The notes below the pieces were generated by a model that saw only the letters and a program-made list of their open reading frames with translations, did not search any database and was not told the DNA's origin. A stretch of DNA of 64,000 nt from Chitinivibrionales bacterium (GTDB lineage Bacteria > Fibrobacterota > Chitinivibrionia > Chitinivibrionales > JANQEN01). The position numbers and the translations under genes are program-made. The stretch covers positions 1 through 64,000 of the forward strand of contig JANQEN010000192.1 in assembly GCA_028278335.1 (NCBI GenBank). The letters are read 5' to 3'. Of this stretch, positions 10,325 through 20,633 are shown piece after piece (within the stretch, counting starts at the first letter, position 1; the number at the start of each line of letters is the position of its first letter).

Positions 10325-10345
10325 AGAGATGTAGTAAGAGAAAGT

Positions 10346-11380
10346 TTATAAAAAGCGTTCTATATCAGCTTTCATCATAATTTCGACTAAGTTTTCAAAG
10401 GAGACCTTTGGCTGCCAACCGAGTTTATCCTTTGCTTTTGTTGCATCACCGACTAAAAGATGTGGCTCTATAGGACGATAGAATTTGGGGTTAACCTTTA
10501 TTATTATCTTTCCTGTTAATTTATCTCTGCCAACCTCCTTAGTACCATCGCCTTCCCAAACTAAATCAAACCCAGCTACATGAGCAGCCTTCTCAACAAA
10601 CTCTCTTACCGTGTGTAATTTGCCTGTTGCGATTATATAATCGTCTGCCTTTTCCTGTTGCAACATGAGCCACATCATTTCAACATAATCCTTGGCGTAT
10701 CCCCAGTCTCTCTGAGCATCTAAATTGCCCAGTTCCAGGGCATGATCATCGCCAGCTTTAATTTTTGCCAGAGAGTAAGTGATTTTCCTTGTGACAAAGT
10801 TTTCTCCCCGACGGGGTGATTCGTGATTATAAAGAATGCCATTGTTGGCATGCATTGCATAATGCTCACGATAATTTTTTACAATCCAGTAGGCATACAA
10901 TTTGGCCACTCCATAGGGCGAACGAGGATGGAAGGGTGTCTTCTCTGTTTGTGGTGTTTCTAAGGCATTGCCAAAAAGTTCTGATGTTGATGCTTGATAA
11001 ATACGACAATCCTTTAATTCAAAATTTCTTACAGCCTCAAGTAACCTTAAAACACCGTTAGCATTAATATCGGTAGTGTGCTCAGGTTCATCAAAGGAGA
11101 TGGCCACATGACTCTGTGAGGCAAAGTTGTAAATTTCAGTAGGTTTTGATTTTGAAATAACTCGGTAAAGACTGCCTGCGTCGCAAATGTCTCCGTAATA
11201 TAGTTCAAATACAAGACCCTTTTTCTGAGCCTCTCTTCGCGTTTTTTCAATCCGACTTCTGTTAAAAAGTGAGGAACGACGATCAACACCGTGCACGTCA
11301 TACCCTCTATTTAATAAAAGTTCCGTGAGGTAGGAGCCATCTTGACCAGCAATGCCTGTTATTAATGCAACTTTTTTCAT
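10346..11380 (-). CDS. gmd: GDP-mannose 4,6-dehydratase (paralog 1)
   Basis: [54 protein letters not shown]. Confidence 0.92.
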   Translation of the reverse strand: MKKVALITGIAGQDGSYLTELLLNRGYDVHGVDRRSSLFNRSRIEKTRREAQKKGLVFELYYGDICDAGSLYRVISKSKPTEIYNFASQSHVAISFDEPEHTTDINANGVLRLLEAVRNFELKDCRIYQASTSELFGNALETPQTEKTPFHPRSPYGVAKLYAYWIVKNYREHYAMHANNGILYNHESPRRGENFVTRKITYSLAKIKAGDDHALELGNLDAQRDWGYAKDYVEMMWLMLQQEKADDYIIATGKLHTVREFVEKAAHVAGFDLVWEGDGTKEVGRDKLTGKIIIKVNPKFYRPIEPHLLVGDATKAKDKLGWQPKVSFENLVEIMMKADIERFL

Positions 11381-11443
11381 AACGGTTTTAATGATTTCTT
11401 TGTAAAGTTAATACTATTGGTAACTTTAAAAATTCATTTCCTA

Positions 11444-11558
11444 CTATGCCTGGCTACAAAACACTTTGGATTTCGTTACATTCAACCGACGAATCGCAGT
11501 GGATTTGCCTTTTTCATGTGATTCATCCAAAGGTTTTTCGCTCAGCCTCGAAACATAG
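11444..11558. other. Structured intergenic element (nested inverted repeats)
   Basis: CTATG/CATAG; GGCT/AGCC; AAAAC(a)CTTTGGAT (11458-11471) / ATCCAAAGGTTTT (11525-11537); GAATCGCA (11491-11498) / TGTGATTC (11517-11524). All pairings checked by eye. Confidence 0.6.
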
Positions 11559-11581
11559 CTCAATTATTCAAGGTCACCTAT

Positions 11582-12511
11582 TTATGAATTAGATTGCAAA
11601 AAGTCCTCATAGGCAATTGAAATACCTTCTTTCAGAGTGGTGCGATGTTTCCACCCAAGCTCATGAAGCTTTGTGCAATCGAGTAATTTACGGGGAGTAC
11701 CATCCGGCTTGGAATGGTCAAATTCTAAGGAGCCCTTAAATCCAACAACCTCTTTTACAGTCTCGGCCAGCTCCTTAATTGACACCTCAATACCAGTTCC
11801 AATATTGACAATTTCACCGCTATTATAATTATTCATTAAATAGATACAGGCATCTGCTAGGTCATTGGAAAAGAGAAACTCTCTTTTAGGTGTTCCTGTT
11901 CCCCAAACTGTGACAGTTTTCAAAGAGGCTTTTTTTGCTTCATGAAACCTTCGAATAAGTGCAGGAAGAACATGAGAATTGTCAGGATGATAATTATCAC
12001 CGGGCCCAAAAAGATTGGTGGGCATTACTGAAATAAAATTGGTGCCATGCTGTCTGTTATAGCTTTGACACATTATGATCCCGGCAATTTTTGCGACAGC
12101 ATAGGGTTCATTGGTCGGTTCCAATATTCCCGTAAGCAAGTGCTCCTCTTTCATTGGTTGTGGAGCAAGCTTAGGATAAATGCAGGAAGAGCCAAGGAAG
12201 AGCAATTTTTTAACTGAATTCCTAAAGGAGGCGTGAATAATATTTGCTTCAATCATCAAATTAATGTAAATAAAGTCTGCTGGATAGGTATTGTTTGCAT
12301 AGATCCCACCAACTTTTGCAGCTGCCAAAAGGACATATTCTGGTTGCTCTAGAGCAAAGAAATCGTTAACCGCTTGGGTGTTCGTCATGTCCAGATTGGA
12401 AATGTCAGCCAAGAGAACATTTGAATATCCTTGGTCCTGTAATTGTCTTACAAGAGCGGAGCCTACAAGGCCTGTGTAACCAGCTACCAACACTTTAGAA
12501 TTTTTTTCCAT
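11582..12511 (-). CDS. fcl: GDP-L-fucose synthase
   Basis: [63 protein letters not shown]. Confidence 0.92.
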   Translation of the reverse strand: MEKNSKVLVAGYTGLVGSALVRQLQDQGYSNVLLADISNLDMTNTQAVNDFFALEQPEYVLLAAAKVGGIYANNTYPADFIYINLMIEANIIHASFRNSVKKLLFLGSSCIYPKLAPQPMKEEHLLTGILEPTNEPYAVAKIAGIIMCQSYNRQHGTNFISVMPTNLFGPGDNYHPDNSHVLPALIRRFHEAKKASLKTVTVWGTGTPKREFLFSNDLADACIYLMNNYNSGEIVNIGTGIEVSIKELAETVKEVVGFKGSLEFDHSKPDGTPRKLLDCTKLHELGWKHRTTLKEGISIAYEDFLQSNS

Positions 12512-12542
12512 ACCAATTACTCTGAAATGGTTTATGAATTGT

Positions 12543-13577
12543 CTATTTTATTTTTTCCCAATCAGCATCAACCATAATATTGACTAGGTCTTCAAATTTG
12601 ACTTTGGGTTGCCATCCCAGTTGATTTTTTGCTTTTTCTGGATCACCCAATAGGAGCTCAACCTCGGTTGGTCTATAATACTTGGGGTCAATTCGTACTA
12701 AAGTATTGCCACTTTTTTCATCTATACCAACCTCACCCTCTTCTTTACCTTGCCAAGAGATGGCAATGTCCAGTCGTGAAAAAGCTTTTTCAATAAATTC
12801 TCGAACAGTGTGGGTTTCACCGGTTGCAAGGACAAAATCGTCAGGTTTATCTTCCTGCAACATCAGCCACATACCTTCAGTGAATTCCGGTGCATATCCC
12901 CAGTCTCGCTTTGCATCAAGATTCCCCATATAGAGGCAATCCTGCTTCCCAGCTTTAATTGCTGCCACAGCCATAGAAATCTTTCGGGTAACGAACGTTT
13001 CTCCTCTTCGGGGACTTTCATGATTAAAAAGGATTCCATTGCAGGCAAATAAATTATATGCCTCACGATAGTTTTTTACAATCCAGTAAGCATACAATTT
13101 GGCAACACCATAGGGAGATCGTGGATAAAAAGGCGTCGTCTCCGATTGCGGGACCTCTTGGGCTTTGCCATATAGCTCAGAAGTGGAAGCCTGATAAAAC
13201 TTTGTGGTAATACCGGTCTCTTTAATTGCATCTAAAATTCTTAACGTACCAATTGCATCTACCTCTGCAGAATATTCAGGAACATCAAAGGAGACCTTTA
13301 CATGAGATTGGGCTGCAAGGTTGTAAATTTCATTGGGCTCAATCTTTTCAAGGAGACGGTTCATGTTGCTACTGTCGGTCATGTCACCATAATGAAGGTA
13401 TAAATTAACATCCTTTTCATGTTGATCTTTATAAATGTGGTCAATACGTTTGGTGTTGAAGCTGCTTGATCGCCTAATGATGCCATGAACTTCATACCCT
13501 TTTTGGAGAAGTTGTTCTGCAAGGTAGGAACCATCCTGTCCTGTGATACCGGTTATAAAGGCCTTTTTTCTTTTCAT
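12543..13577 (-). CDS. gmd: GDP-mannose 4,6-dehydratase (paralog 2)
   Basis: [70 protein letters not shown]. Confidence 0.93.
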   Translation of the reverse strand: MKRKKAFITGITGQDGSYLAEQLLQKGYEVHGIIRRSSSFNTKRIDHIYKDQHEKDVNLYLHYGDMTDSSNMNRLLEKIEPNEIYNLAAQSHVKVSFDVPEYSAEVDAIGTLRILDAIKETGITTKFYQASTSELYGKAQEVPQSETTPFYPRSPYGVAKLYAYWIVKNYREAYNLFACNGILFNHESPRRGETFVTRKISMAVAAIKAGKQDCLYMGNLDAKRDWGYAPEFTEGMWLMLQEDKPDDFVLATGETHTVREFIEKAFSRLDIAISWQGKEEGEVGIDEKSGNTLVRIDPKYYRPTEVELLLGDPEKAKNQLGWQPKVKFEDLVNIMVDADWEKIK

Positions 13578-13691
13578 GAAGAGAACTTCCTTATAGATAA
13601 TGATGTATTTTTTTTTACCGGTATTAAAATATGTTCAAAAATGTATTTTATCAATTCTGAGTTTAACTGAATTTCTCACAATGGGATATCT

Positions 13692-14708
13692 ATGAAAAAA
13701 ATATTAGTTACTGGTGGATGCGGCTTTATTGGATCCAACTTCATTCATTTCATGATGAAACAGCAATCTGAGATTGAAATTGTAAACATTGATGTCTTAA
13801 CCTATGCTGGTAATCCAGAAAATGTTACGCAATATCGCGACAGTTCTCGGTACACTTTTATACAAGGTGATATAACTGATGCTGCCTGTGTAAAATCAAT
13901 ATTTAAAGAGCATGAAATTGACGGTGTAATTCATTTTGCCGCGGAATCGCATGTTGATAGAAGCATTACAGGTCCTGAAATATTTGTTACTACAAATATT
14001 CTTGGCACTCAGGTATTACTGGAAAATGCAAGAAAAGCTTGGCAAGATGATTTTTCTCAGAAACGCTTTGTTCATGTATCAACAGATGAGGTGTATGGCT
14101 CCCTAGGGCAGGATGGACTGTTCACAGAAGAGACACCTCTTGCTCCAAATAGCCCGTACTCAGCGAGCAAAGCTGGCTCGGATTTACTCGTCAGATCCTA
14201 TTTTGAGACCTTTGGTTTTCCTGGGATTATTACTCGATGTTCTAACAATTATGGCCCTTACCAGTATCCAGAAAAGTTGATCCCCTTGATGATTGCTAAT
14301 GCTTTAGATGACAAACAACTGCCCGTATATGGTGATGGGAAGAACATTCGTGATTGGCTCTATGTGGAGGACCACTGCTCTGCAATTGCGACGGTATTAA
14401 GCAAGGGGAAACCTGGCGATGTGTACAATATTGGTGGTAATAATGAATGGAAAAATATCGATATTGTTAAAAAAGTCCTCGAAATCTTAAATAAATCTGA
14501 AGACCTCATCACCTTTGTTAAAGATAGACCTGGTCACGATAGACGATATGCTATTGATGCATCTAAGATAAAAAATGATTTAGGCTGGGAGCCCTCTCTT
14601 ACATTTGAGGTTGGTATAGAAAAATCTATTCAGTGGTATTTGAATAATACTGGTTGGTGGCGTGAGCTGCAGAAAAAACATGAGCTAACAGCTGTTGGGA
14701 AATATTAG
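13692..14708 (+). CDS. rfbB: dTDP-glucose 4,6-dehydratase
   Basis: KILVTGGCGFIGSNFIHFM, HFAAESHVDRSI, STDEVYGSL, PYSASKAGSD, RCSNNYGPYQ. Confidence 0.95.
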   Translation: MKKILVTGGCGFIGSNFIHFMMKQQSEIEIVNIDVLTYAGNPENVTQYRDSSRYTFIQGDITDAACVKSIFKEHEIDGVIHFAAESHVDRSITGPEIFVTTNILGTQVLLENARKAWQDDFSQKRFVHVSTDEVYGSLGQDGLFTEETPLAPNSPYSASKAGSDLLVRSYFETFGFPGIITRCSNNYGPYQYPEKLIPLMIANALDDKQLPVYGDGKNIRDWLYVEDHCSAIATVLSKGKPGDVYNIGGNNEWKNIDIVKKVLEILNKSEDLITFVKDRPGHDRRYAIDASKIKNDLGWEPSLTFEVGIEKSIQWYLNNTGWWRELQKKHELTAVGKY

Positions 14709-14710
14709 TT

Positions 14711-15256
14711 ATGGAAATAGTTAAAACTATCTTCAATGATTGTTTTTTAATTAAACCCCGGGTATTTAAAGATAATCGAGGTTTCTTTTTAGAAACCTAT
14801 TCTGAAAAGAAATTTAAAGAACTTGGGATTACTTCACAATTTTGCCAGGACAATCATTCATTATCTGCTACAGCGGGAGTGGTTCGAGGTCTTCATTTCC
14901 AGCATCCCCCTCATGCTCAGGCAAAGCTTGTTAGAGTAACTCGTGGATCTGTATTTGATGTGGTGGTAGACTTACGAAAAAAATCACCGACCTTTGGGCA
15001 ATGGGATGGCGTTACACTAACTGCAGAAAATTTTCTTATGCTCTATATACCGCGAGGATTTGCTCATGGGTTTTGTACGCTTTCAGATTCTACAGAATTT
15101 ATGTATAAAAATGACAATCCATATACACCTGAATCTGAGGGTTCTCTTTTGTGGAATGACCCACAGCTCAATATCTCTTGGCCAGTTAAAGAGCCTGTTT
15201 TATCTGATAAGGACGCCATGTCGCCTCTATTAAAGGATTTTGTATCTCCATTTTAA
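14711..15256 (+). CDS. rfbC: dTDP-4-dehydrorhamnose 3,5-epimerase
   Basis: [51 protein letters not shown]. Confidence 0.95.
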   Translation: MEIVKTIFNDCFLIKPRVFKDNRGFFLETYSEKKFKELGITSQFCQDNHSLSATAGVVRGLHFQHPPHAQAKLVRVTRGSVFDVVVDLRKKSPTFGQWDGVTLTAENFLMLYIPRGFAHGFCTLSDSTEFMYKNDNPYTPESEGSLLWNDPQLNISWPVKEPVLSDKDAMSPLLKDFVSPF

Positions 15257-15263
15257 AATGGAG
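15246..15263. terminator. Perfect 18-bp palindrome followed by a T-rich stretch, overlapping the rfbC stop codon (intra-operon terminator/attenuator-like)
   Basis: CTCCATTTTAAAATGGAG then gtcttttt. Confidence 0.45.
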
Positions 15264-15305
15264 GTCTTTTTAAAAAGACAAACAAGAATTGACAAAGGAA
15301 ATACT

Positions 15306-16187
15306 ATGAAAGGAATTATTCTGGCCGGCGGTGCAGGAACACGACTGCACCCGGCAACAATTTCTGTTAGCAAACAATTGCTTCCGGTATATGACAAACC
15401 GATGATCTATTATCCCTTGTCGGTTCTGATGCTCGCTGGTATTAGGGAAATACTTATCATCACAACTCCCCATGAGGCAAAACTTTTTAAGAATCTTTTA
15501 GGTGATGGGTCACAATGGGGACTCACTTTTGTTTATGCACAACAACCAGAACCAAAAGGGTTGGCTCAAGCGTTAACCATCGGTGCTGAGTTTGCAGACA
15601 AAAAGCCAGTAACGTTAATTCTCGGAGATAATATTTTCTGGGGACATGGTTTTGTCGACAGTTTACTTAATGCAGTATCTGATCCTTCAGGAGCTACCGT
15701 GTTTGGCTATTGGGTCACTGATCCAGAGCGCTATGGGGTGGTTGAATTTGATAGCCACGGTAAAGCACTCTCCATTGAGGAGAAACCTACTCACCCCCGT
15801 TCAAACGTTGCTGTTACCGGCCTTTATTGCTATGATGGGCATGCTGCTGAATATGCCTCTCAAATAACACCATCTGCCAGAGGTGAGCTGGAGATTACCT
15901 CTTTAAATAATATGTATCTAGAAAAAGGAAACCTAAAAGTTGAACTGTTAGGTCGTGGGGTTGCATGGCTTGATACTGGAACACATGACTCAATGCTTCA
16001 GGCATCTCTCTTTGTTGAAACAATCCAAAATAGGCAGGGACTTATAGTATCCTCCCCGGAAGAGATTGCCTTTCGTAAAGACTACATTGACGCAACGCAA
16101 CTTAAACAACTTGCAGAGCCTATGCAAAAAAATAATTACGGAAAAAATTTACTCAAACTACTTGATATGGACCCAACGACACTTTAG
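15306..16187 (+). CDS. rfbA: Glucose-1-phosphate thymidylyltransferase
   Basis: [52 protein letters not shown]; the ATG at 15306 is preferred to the ORF-track start. Confidence 0.95.
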   Translation: MKGIILAGGAGTRLHPATISVSKQLLPVYDKPMIYYPLSVLMLAGIREILIITTPHEAKLFKNLLGDGSQWGLTFVYAQQPEPKGLAQALTIGAEFADKKPVTLILGDNIFWGHGFVDSLLNAVSDPSGATVFGYWVTDPERYGVVEFDSHGKALSIEEKPTHPRSNVAVTGLYCYDGHAAEYASQITPSARGELEITSLNNMYLEKGNLKVELLGRGVAWLDTGTHDSMLQASLFVETIQNRQGLIVSSPEEIAFRKDYIDATQLKQLAEPMQKNNYGKNLLKLLDMDPTTL

Positions 16188-16204
16188 TCAGTAAAACCTT
16201 AATA

Positions 16205-16459
16205 TTATTCATTTCGACGAATGATATTATCAATCTCCATTTGAACATTAGCCTTATAAATCAGCTCTTCTAAGTCGTGAGAGATCTTCTTACTCTTTTT
16301 CAGTACCGATGCTCGTTTATTTAATATAGCTAATTCAAGCTCTCGTTTTCGATTTTCCTCTTTGCGAATTTTTAATATCAAAATTGAGTGGCCAACTGTG
16401 ATACCCAGTAAAACGAAGAGTGCTGCAAAAAGAGTTAGTGCTAAGAAATTAGATGTCAT
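16205..16459 (-). CDS. Small membrane protein with basic coiled-coil tail
   Basis: 84 aa; one TM helix (FLALTLFAALFVLLGITVGHSILIL) then a charged helix. Confidence 0.5.
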   Translation of the reverse strand: MTSNFLALTLFAALFVLLGITVGHSILILKIRKEENRKRELELAILNKRASVLKKSKKISHDLEELIYKANVQMEIDNIIRRNE

Positions 16460-16605
16460 TAATTTTGTCCATTGTTTTAAATGTTAAAATATACCATTTC
16501 ATCTAAAACTCTATAAAAATATTTATTAATTATTTAAAAATACAAAAAGATTCAAAAGAAAGGAACCAACAAAATCATTAACCATGCCTAAGGCACTTTT
16601 AGTGT

Positions 16606-16776
16606 TTATACGAAAAGATTTTCAAAATTATAGCTTGTATCACCCTTCTTTTTTCCCATTTCCCCTTTTTTCGATACTTCCTTCATAAATACTTTTGCTA
16701 TTGAAAATAGGATATAGCAAAATAATAGAGCCCATAAAGAATGCCAATACCATGTATGCTTATTTTTACGGAACAT
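16606..16776 (-). CDS. Small single-TM protein (56 aa), below the ORF-track cutoff
   Basis: MFRKNKHTWYWHSLWALLFCYILFSIAKVFMKEVSKKGEMGKKKGDTSYNFENLFV; ATG preceded by AGGA(ataagta). Confidence 0.4.
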   Translation of the reverse strand: MFRKNKHTWYWHSLWALLFCYILFSIAKVFMKEVSKKGEMGKKKGDTSYNFENLFV

Positions 16777-17015
16777 TACTTATTCCTGTAGAATATGTAG
16801 TATTAAGTAATTTTGTTAGTACAATATCTTGTCATTAATAATATACCTTTATACTATTTTAAATCAAGTTTTTTTTCAACCCACTAGCGCATTTATAGGG
16901 AAAATTATAATCTCAATTAAGTAAAAAGAATTTGGCTCATATAGATATAAAAAACTAAAAGGCGCTAATTTATTTTACTCAAAGGAAGAAATAACTCTAC
17001 TGCATAGGAGTATGT

Positions 17016-17960
17016 ATGCTTGGTGATGATATTGCTGACAAGAAAATATCAGTTGCTGTCCCGCTCTATAATGAGATTGGCTGTGTAGATGAGCTCTATC
17101 AGCGAGTTTTAACTGCTATAAAAAAAACAGGTCTTCAGTACGAATTTATTATTGTTGATGATGGCAGTGATGACGGAACCTTGGAGTATCTGATAGAAAA
17201 ATCAAGAGAGGATCCTTGTCTTAAAGTGATTGAATTATCTCGAAACTTTGGGCTTCAAGCTGCAGTCTCTGCCTGTCTCCACTTTGCTGAGGGTGATGCG
17301 CTCATATTGCTTGATGGTGACCTACAGGACCCTCCTGAGCTGCTATCTGAGATGGTTGACAAGTGGAAGAGTGGCGCGGATGTTGTCTATACGGTAAAAA
17401 AATCTCGAAAGGAATTTATTCTTAAGAGAATGGTGTTTTCATTGTTCTATTCTTTTCAGAAAACTCTTTTAAATGGTGCTATTCCTGTTCAAGCGGGGAA
17501 CTTTTCTCTGCTTGACAAAAAGGTCGTCAGAGCAATTTGTAATCTAAGAGAGAGTAATAGATACTTTCCCGGTCTTCGAAATTGGAGCGGTTTTAAACAG
17601 GTTCCTTTATATTATCATCGGGATAAAAGAAAAACGGGCAAGCCAAAGATGACTTTTTTCAGATTGATGAAACTTGGCATGGATGGCATTTTTAACTATA
17701 CCCACATTCCATTACAGTTTAGCTTGCTTATGGGATTTGCCATGTTGCTCTTGGCATTTGGATTAAGCTGTAATGTGTTATATCAAAAATTTGTATCTCA
17801 CCAGGCAATATTGGGATGGACATCGACGATACTGATAATTTGCCTAATTGGAGGAGTACAATTGGTTTCAATTAGTATTTTAGGGGAATATATCATTAGG
17901 ATTTTTGAGAATTCTAAAGGCCGACCCGAGTTTTTTGTGAGGAAGATTTATAAATCCTAG
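17016..17960 (+). CDS. GT2 glycosyltransferase with C-terminal TM helices (polyprenol-phosphate glycosyltransferase, GtrB/ArnC-like)
   Basis: ISVAVPLYNEIGCVDELY, FIIVDDGSDDGT, LLDGDLQDPPELL, two C-terminal TM helices. Confidence 0.85.
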   Translation: MLGDDIADKKISVAVPLYNEIGCVDELYQRVLTAIKKTGLQYEFIIVDDGSDDGTLEYLIEKSREDPCLKVIELSRNFGLQAAVSACLHFAEGDALILLDGDLQDPPELLSEMVDKWKSGADVVYTVKKSRKEFILKRMVFSLFYSFQKTLLNGAIPVQAGNFSLLDKKVVRAICNLRESNRYFPGLRNWSGFKQVPLYYHRDKRKTGKPKMTFFRLMKLGMDGIFNYTHIPLQFSLLMGFAMLLLAFGLSCNVLYQKFVSHQAILGWTSTILIICLIGGVQLVSISILGEYIIRIFENSKGRPEFFVRKIYKS

Positions 17961-17977
17961 GTAAGACATAACAATCA

Positions 17978-19519
17978 ATGTTCATAAAGAAAACATTTTT
18001 TTCCAGCATCATTCAAATATTTACTAATGTTTTAAACCTTAGTTTTGGAATATTAATAGCATATTATTTTGGTGCAACAGAGAAAATGGATTCCTATGCA
18101 GTTGTTTCTGGTTTTCTTATTGCTTTTAATTCTCTTTTCTTAAACTCGCAGATAAATTCATTTATCCCTTTTATTTCAAAGTATAAAAACCACCCACAGC
18201 AAAAAGAGATAATCTCATCAATCATTCAAACGAATATACTTTTCTTTTTCTTAATCTCCTTAATAATGTTTATTTTTTCCAAGAGTATCGTTTTTCTGCT
18301 AGCACCTGGCATGACCTCTGCTCAACTTGCTCTTTCATCTTCAATCTTGAAAATACTTTGCTTATTTGTATTATTATCCAATATGTGCGGTGTTGGATCT
18401 GCCTTGCTAAATTATAAATTTCAATTTGTTCAGAGATACTTTGTATCAATGTTGCGGTCTTTATTGGTGATTGTTGCTTTTTTAGTATTGGTTCGTTATA
18501 TTGGTATCTTTGGAGCTCCTGTTGCACATATCGTTGCACTTTTTATAGTGACATTATTCCATCTTATGCTGTTTTATAAAAATGGCTTTTTTATCAATAT
18601 TAAATTTGAATTTTGGAACCACTATGTAAAAGAATATGTGATTCTTTTATTGCCAATACTATTTTCAGGTTTCTTTGTTTGGATGATAAAATATGCAGAT
18701 ATTTTTGTTGCATCCTTTTTAAGAACCGGAAGCATTTCACATTTAAACTATTGTAGTAAAATTACAGTAAACTCAGCAATAATAGCGAATATTATCGGTG
18801 CTGTTTATTTTCCTATCCTTTCAAAGCTCAGTTCACCAAACAACCAAAAAGAATATATCAATACTTTTTATAAAGGGTTACAGACAATTTTCATCATTGC
18901 TATTGGTATGACATTTTTCATCTTCTTTTTCTCCTATTCAATAATTGAACTTTTATTTGAAAGGGGTCTGTTCACATCGAAGGATACCGTAATTGTTGCC
19001 AATGTTCTTAAGTGTTATATTTTTACCGTACTCTGTGCACCACTAGGGGCATATTTTTCTCAAGTCTATTTTTCATACAGAAAAACTAAATATGCCATGT
19101 TGTTTTCAATCATTTCGTCGACTGTTAATATCTGTTTAAACATTGTTTTAGGATATTTGTATGGAGTAATTGGTCTTGCATTGGCCTCTTCAATTGCATT
19201 TTTATTAGGAAACATTTTGCAACTCACTAATATTAAAAGAGTTAATAATAATTTTAAAATTACACATATTGGTAAGCTAATTTACAAACCAACTATTGCA
19301 GGTTTAATTACCATACTAATCTTATATTTAACATTAACTGGTTTTTTACAATTATCTGCAGTTACATCTGTAGGTTTAAAAATTTTTAGATTGGCATCCT
19401 TTTTTGCACTATTTTGTACTTCCTATTTTTTATTATTGCTAATATTAAAAGTTCCCGTGATAATTGAAGTTGGGAGCAAACTTAAAGTTTACCTTACTCG
19501 CTCAGGAAATGAGAAATAA
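17978..19519 (+). CDS. MurJ/MviN-like polysaccharide flippase
   Basis: 513 aa polytopic membrane protein; IAYYFGATEKMDSYAVVSGF resembles MurJ/MATE-type flippases. Confidence 0.75.
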   Translation: MFIKKTFFSSIIQIFTNVLNLSFGILIAYYFGATEKMDSYAVVSGFLIAFNSLFLNSQINSFIPFISKYKNHPQQKEIISSIIQTNILFFFLISLIMFIFSKSIVFLLAPGMTSAQLALSSSILKILCLFVLLSNMCGVGSALLNYKFQFVQRYFVSMLRSLLVIVAFLVLVRYIGIFGAPVAHIVALFIVTLFHLMLFYKNGFFINIKFEFWNHYVKEYVILLLPILFSGFFVWMIKYADIFVASFLRTGSISHLNYCSKITVNSAIIANIIGAVYFPILSKLSSPNNQKEYINTFYKGLQTIFIIAIGMTFFIFFFSYSIIELLFERGLFTSKDTVIVANVLKCYIFTVLCAPLGAYFSQVYFSYRKTKYAMLFSIISSTVNICLNIVLGYLYGVIGLALASSIAFLLGNILQLTNIKRVNNNFKITHIGKLIYKPTIAGLITILILYLTLTGFLQLSAVTSVGLKIFRLASFFALFCTSYFLLLLILKVPVIIEVGSKLKVYLTRSGNEK

Positions 19520-19524
19520 AAAAT

Positions 19525-20616
19525 ATGGTTAAAATTATGCACATCATTAATAACCTTAATGTTGGTGGTGCAGAATCTTTGCTCTTAAATATTTGTGATG
19601 GCCTAAAGAAGAGGAATCCTGTAGTTGATTTTGTTGTAGTAATTTTAGAGGACAAGAGAGCCCTGGCAGCTAAGTTTAAAGAGAAGGGGATTAGGATTAT
19701 TTGCCTCGATATTTTGTCAAAAAATATTGGACCTTTTTATAAAATTAAGAAAATTTTAAATGTGATAAAACAGGAAAAACCTACTATTGTTCATACACAT
19801 TTATTGATCTCAGATTTGTTTGGTCAAATTGCAGCATTTTTGGCTGGTATTAAATATCGAGTGTGTACCATACATAATATGGAATTGAAAAGAGATCTTG
19901 GTGATTGGAAATCAAGAAAAATCACTTCGCTGTTATCAACTCACCTAATAGCAGTCTCTAAATGTGCCAAACAATTTTGTGTTGATAAAAAATTGTATCC
20001 CAAAAGAAAGATGTCTGTGATTTATAACGCTCCCTCCTTTGAATATGATCTTAAAAAACCTAAATGCTTACCAAAGAAAAATTCTAGTATCAGACTAATT
20101 AATGTTGGGCGATTGTTTGATCAAAAGGGTCAAATATATTTGCTTGAGGCAATGAAGCAGTTAGAGAAGCATACTCAAAAAATTTCATTAGAAATTTATG
20201 GGACAGGTCCATATTTAGAAAAATTCAATGACTTTGTTATGGAAAACAATTTACAAAACACATTACTGATGGGATTATCCAACAATGTCAAATCCGTTTT
20301 GGAAAAGAGCGATATTTTTGTAGCATCTTCTTTATGGGAAGGTTTTCATATCGCTATAGTGGAAGCTATGAGTGTTGGGCTTCCCATTATTTTAACAAAC
20401 ATTCCTCCGCATCGAGAACTCCTTGAAAATATTCCAGATTACCCATTATTTGTGGAACCTGGGAACTCAAGAGCAATATCAGAAGCTATAAAAAGGTTAA
20501 TATTATCACCAGAGCTTTATAATGAATTGTCTAAGAAATGTTATGAAAGATCAAAAGATTTTTCCATAAGTAAAATGGTTCAAAATTATAATTCCTTCTA
20601 CAAATCTTTAGAATAA
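19525..20616 (+). CDS. GT4 family glycosyltransferase
   Basis: IMHIINNLNVGGAESLL, HTHLLISDLFG, RLINVGRLFDQKGQ, SSLWEGFHIAIVEAMSVGLPII. Confidence 0.88.
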   Translation: MVKIMHIINNLNVGGAESLLLNICDGLKKRNPVVDFVVVILEDKRALAAKFKEKGIRIICLDILSKNIGPFYKIKKILNVIKQEKPTIVHTHLLISDLFGQIAAFLAGIKYRVCTIHNMELKRDLGDWKSRKITSLLSTHLIAVSKCAKQFCVDKKLYPKRKMSVIYNAPSFEYDLKKPKCLPKKNSSIRLINVGRLFDQKGQIYLLEAMKQLEKHTQKISLEIYGTGPYLEKFNDFVMENNLQNTLLMGLSNNVKSVLEKSDIFVASSLWEGFHIAIVEAMSVGLPIILTNIPPHRELLENIPDYPLFVEPGNSRAISEAIKRLILSPELYNELSKKCYERSKDFSISKMVQNYNSFYKSLE

Positions 20617-20633
20617 ATAGTATTGGATGTAAG

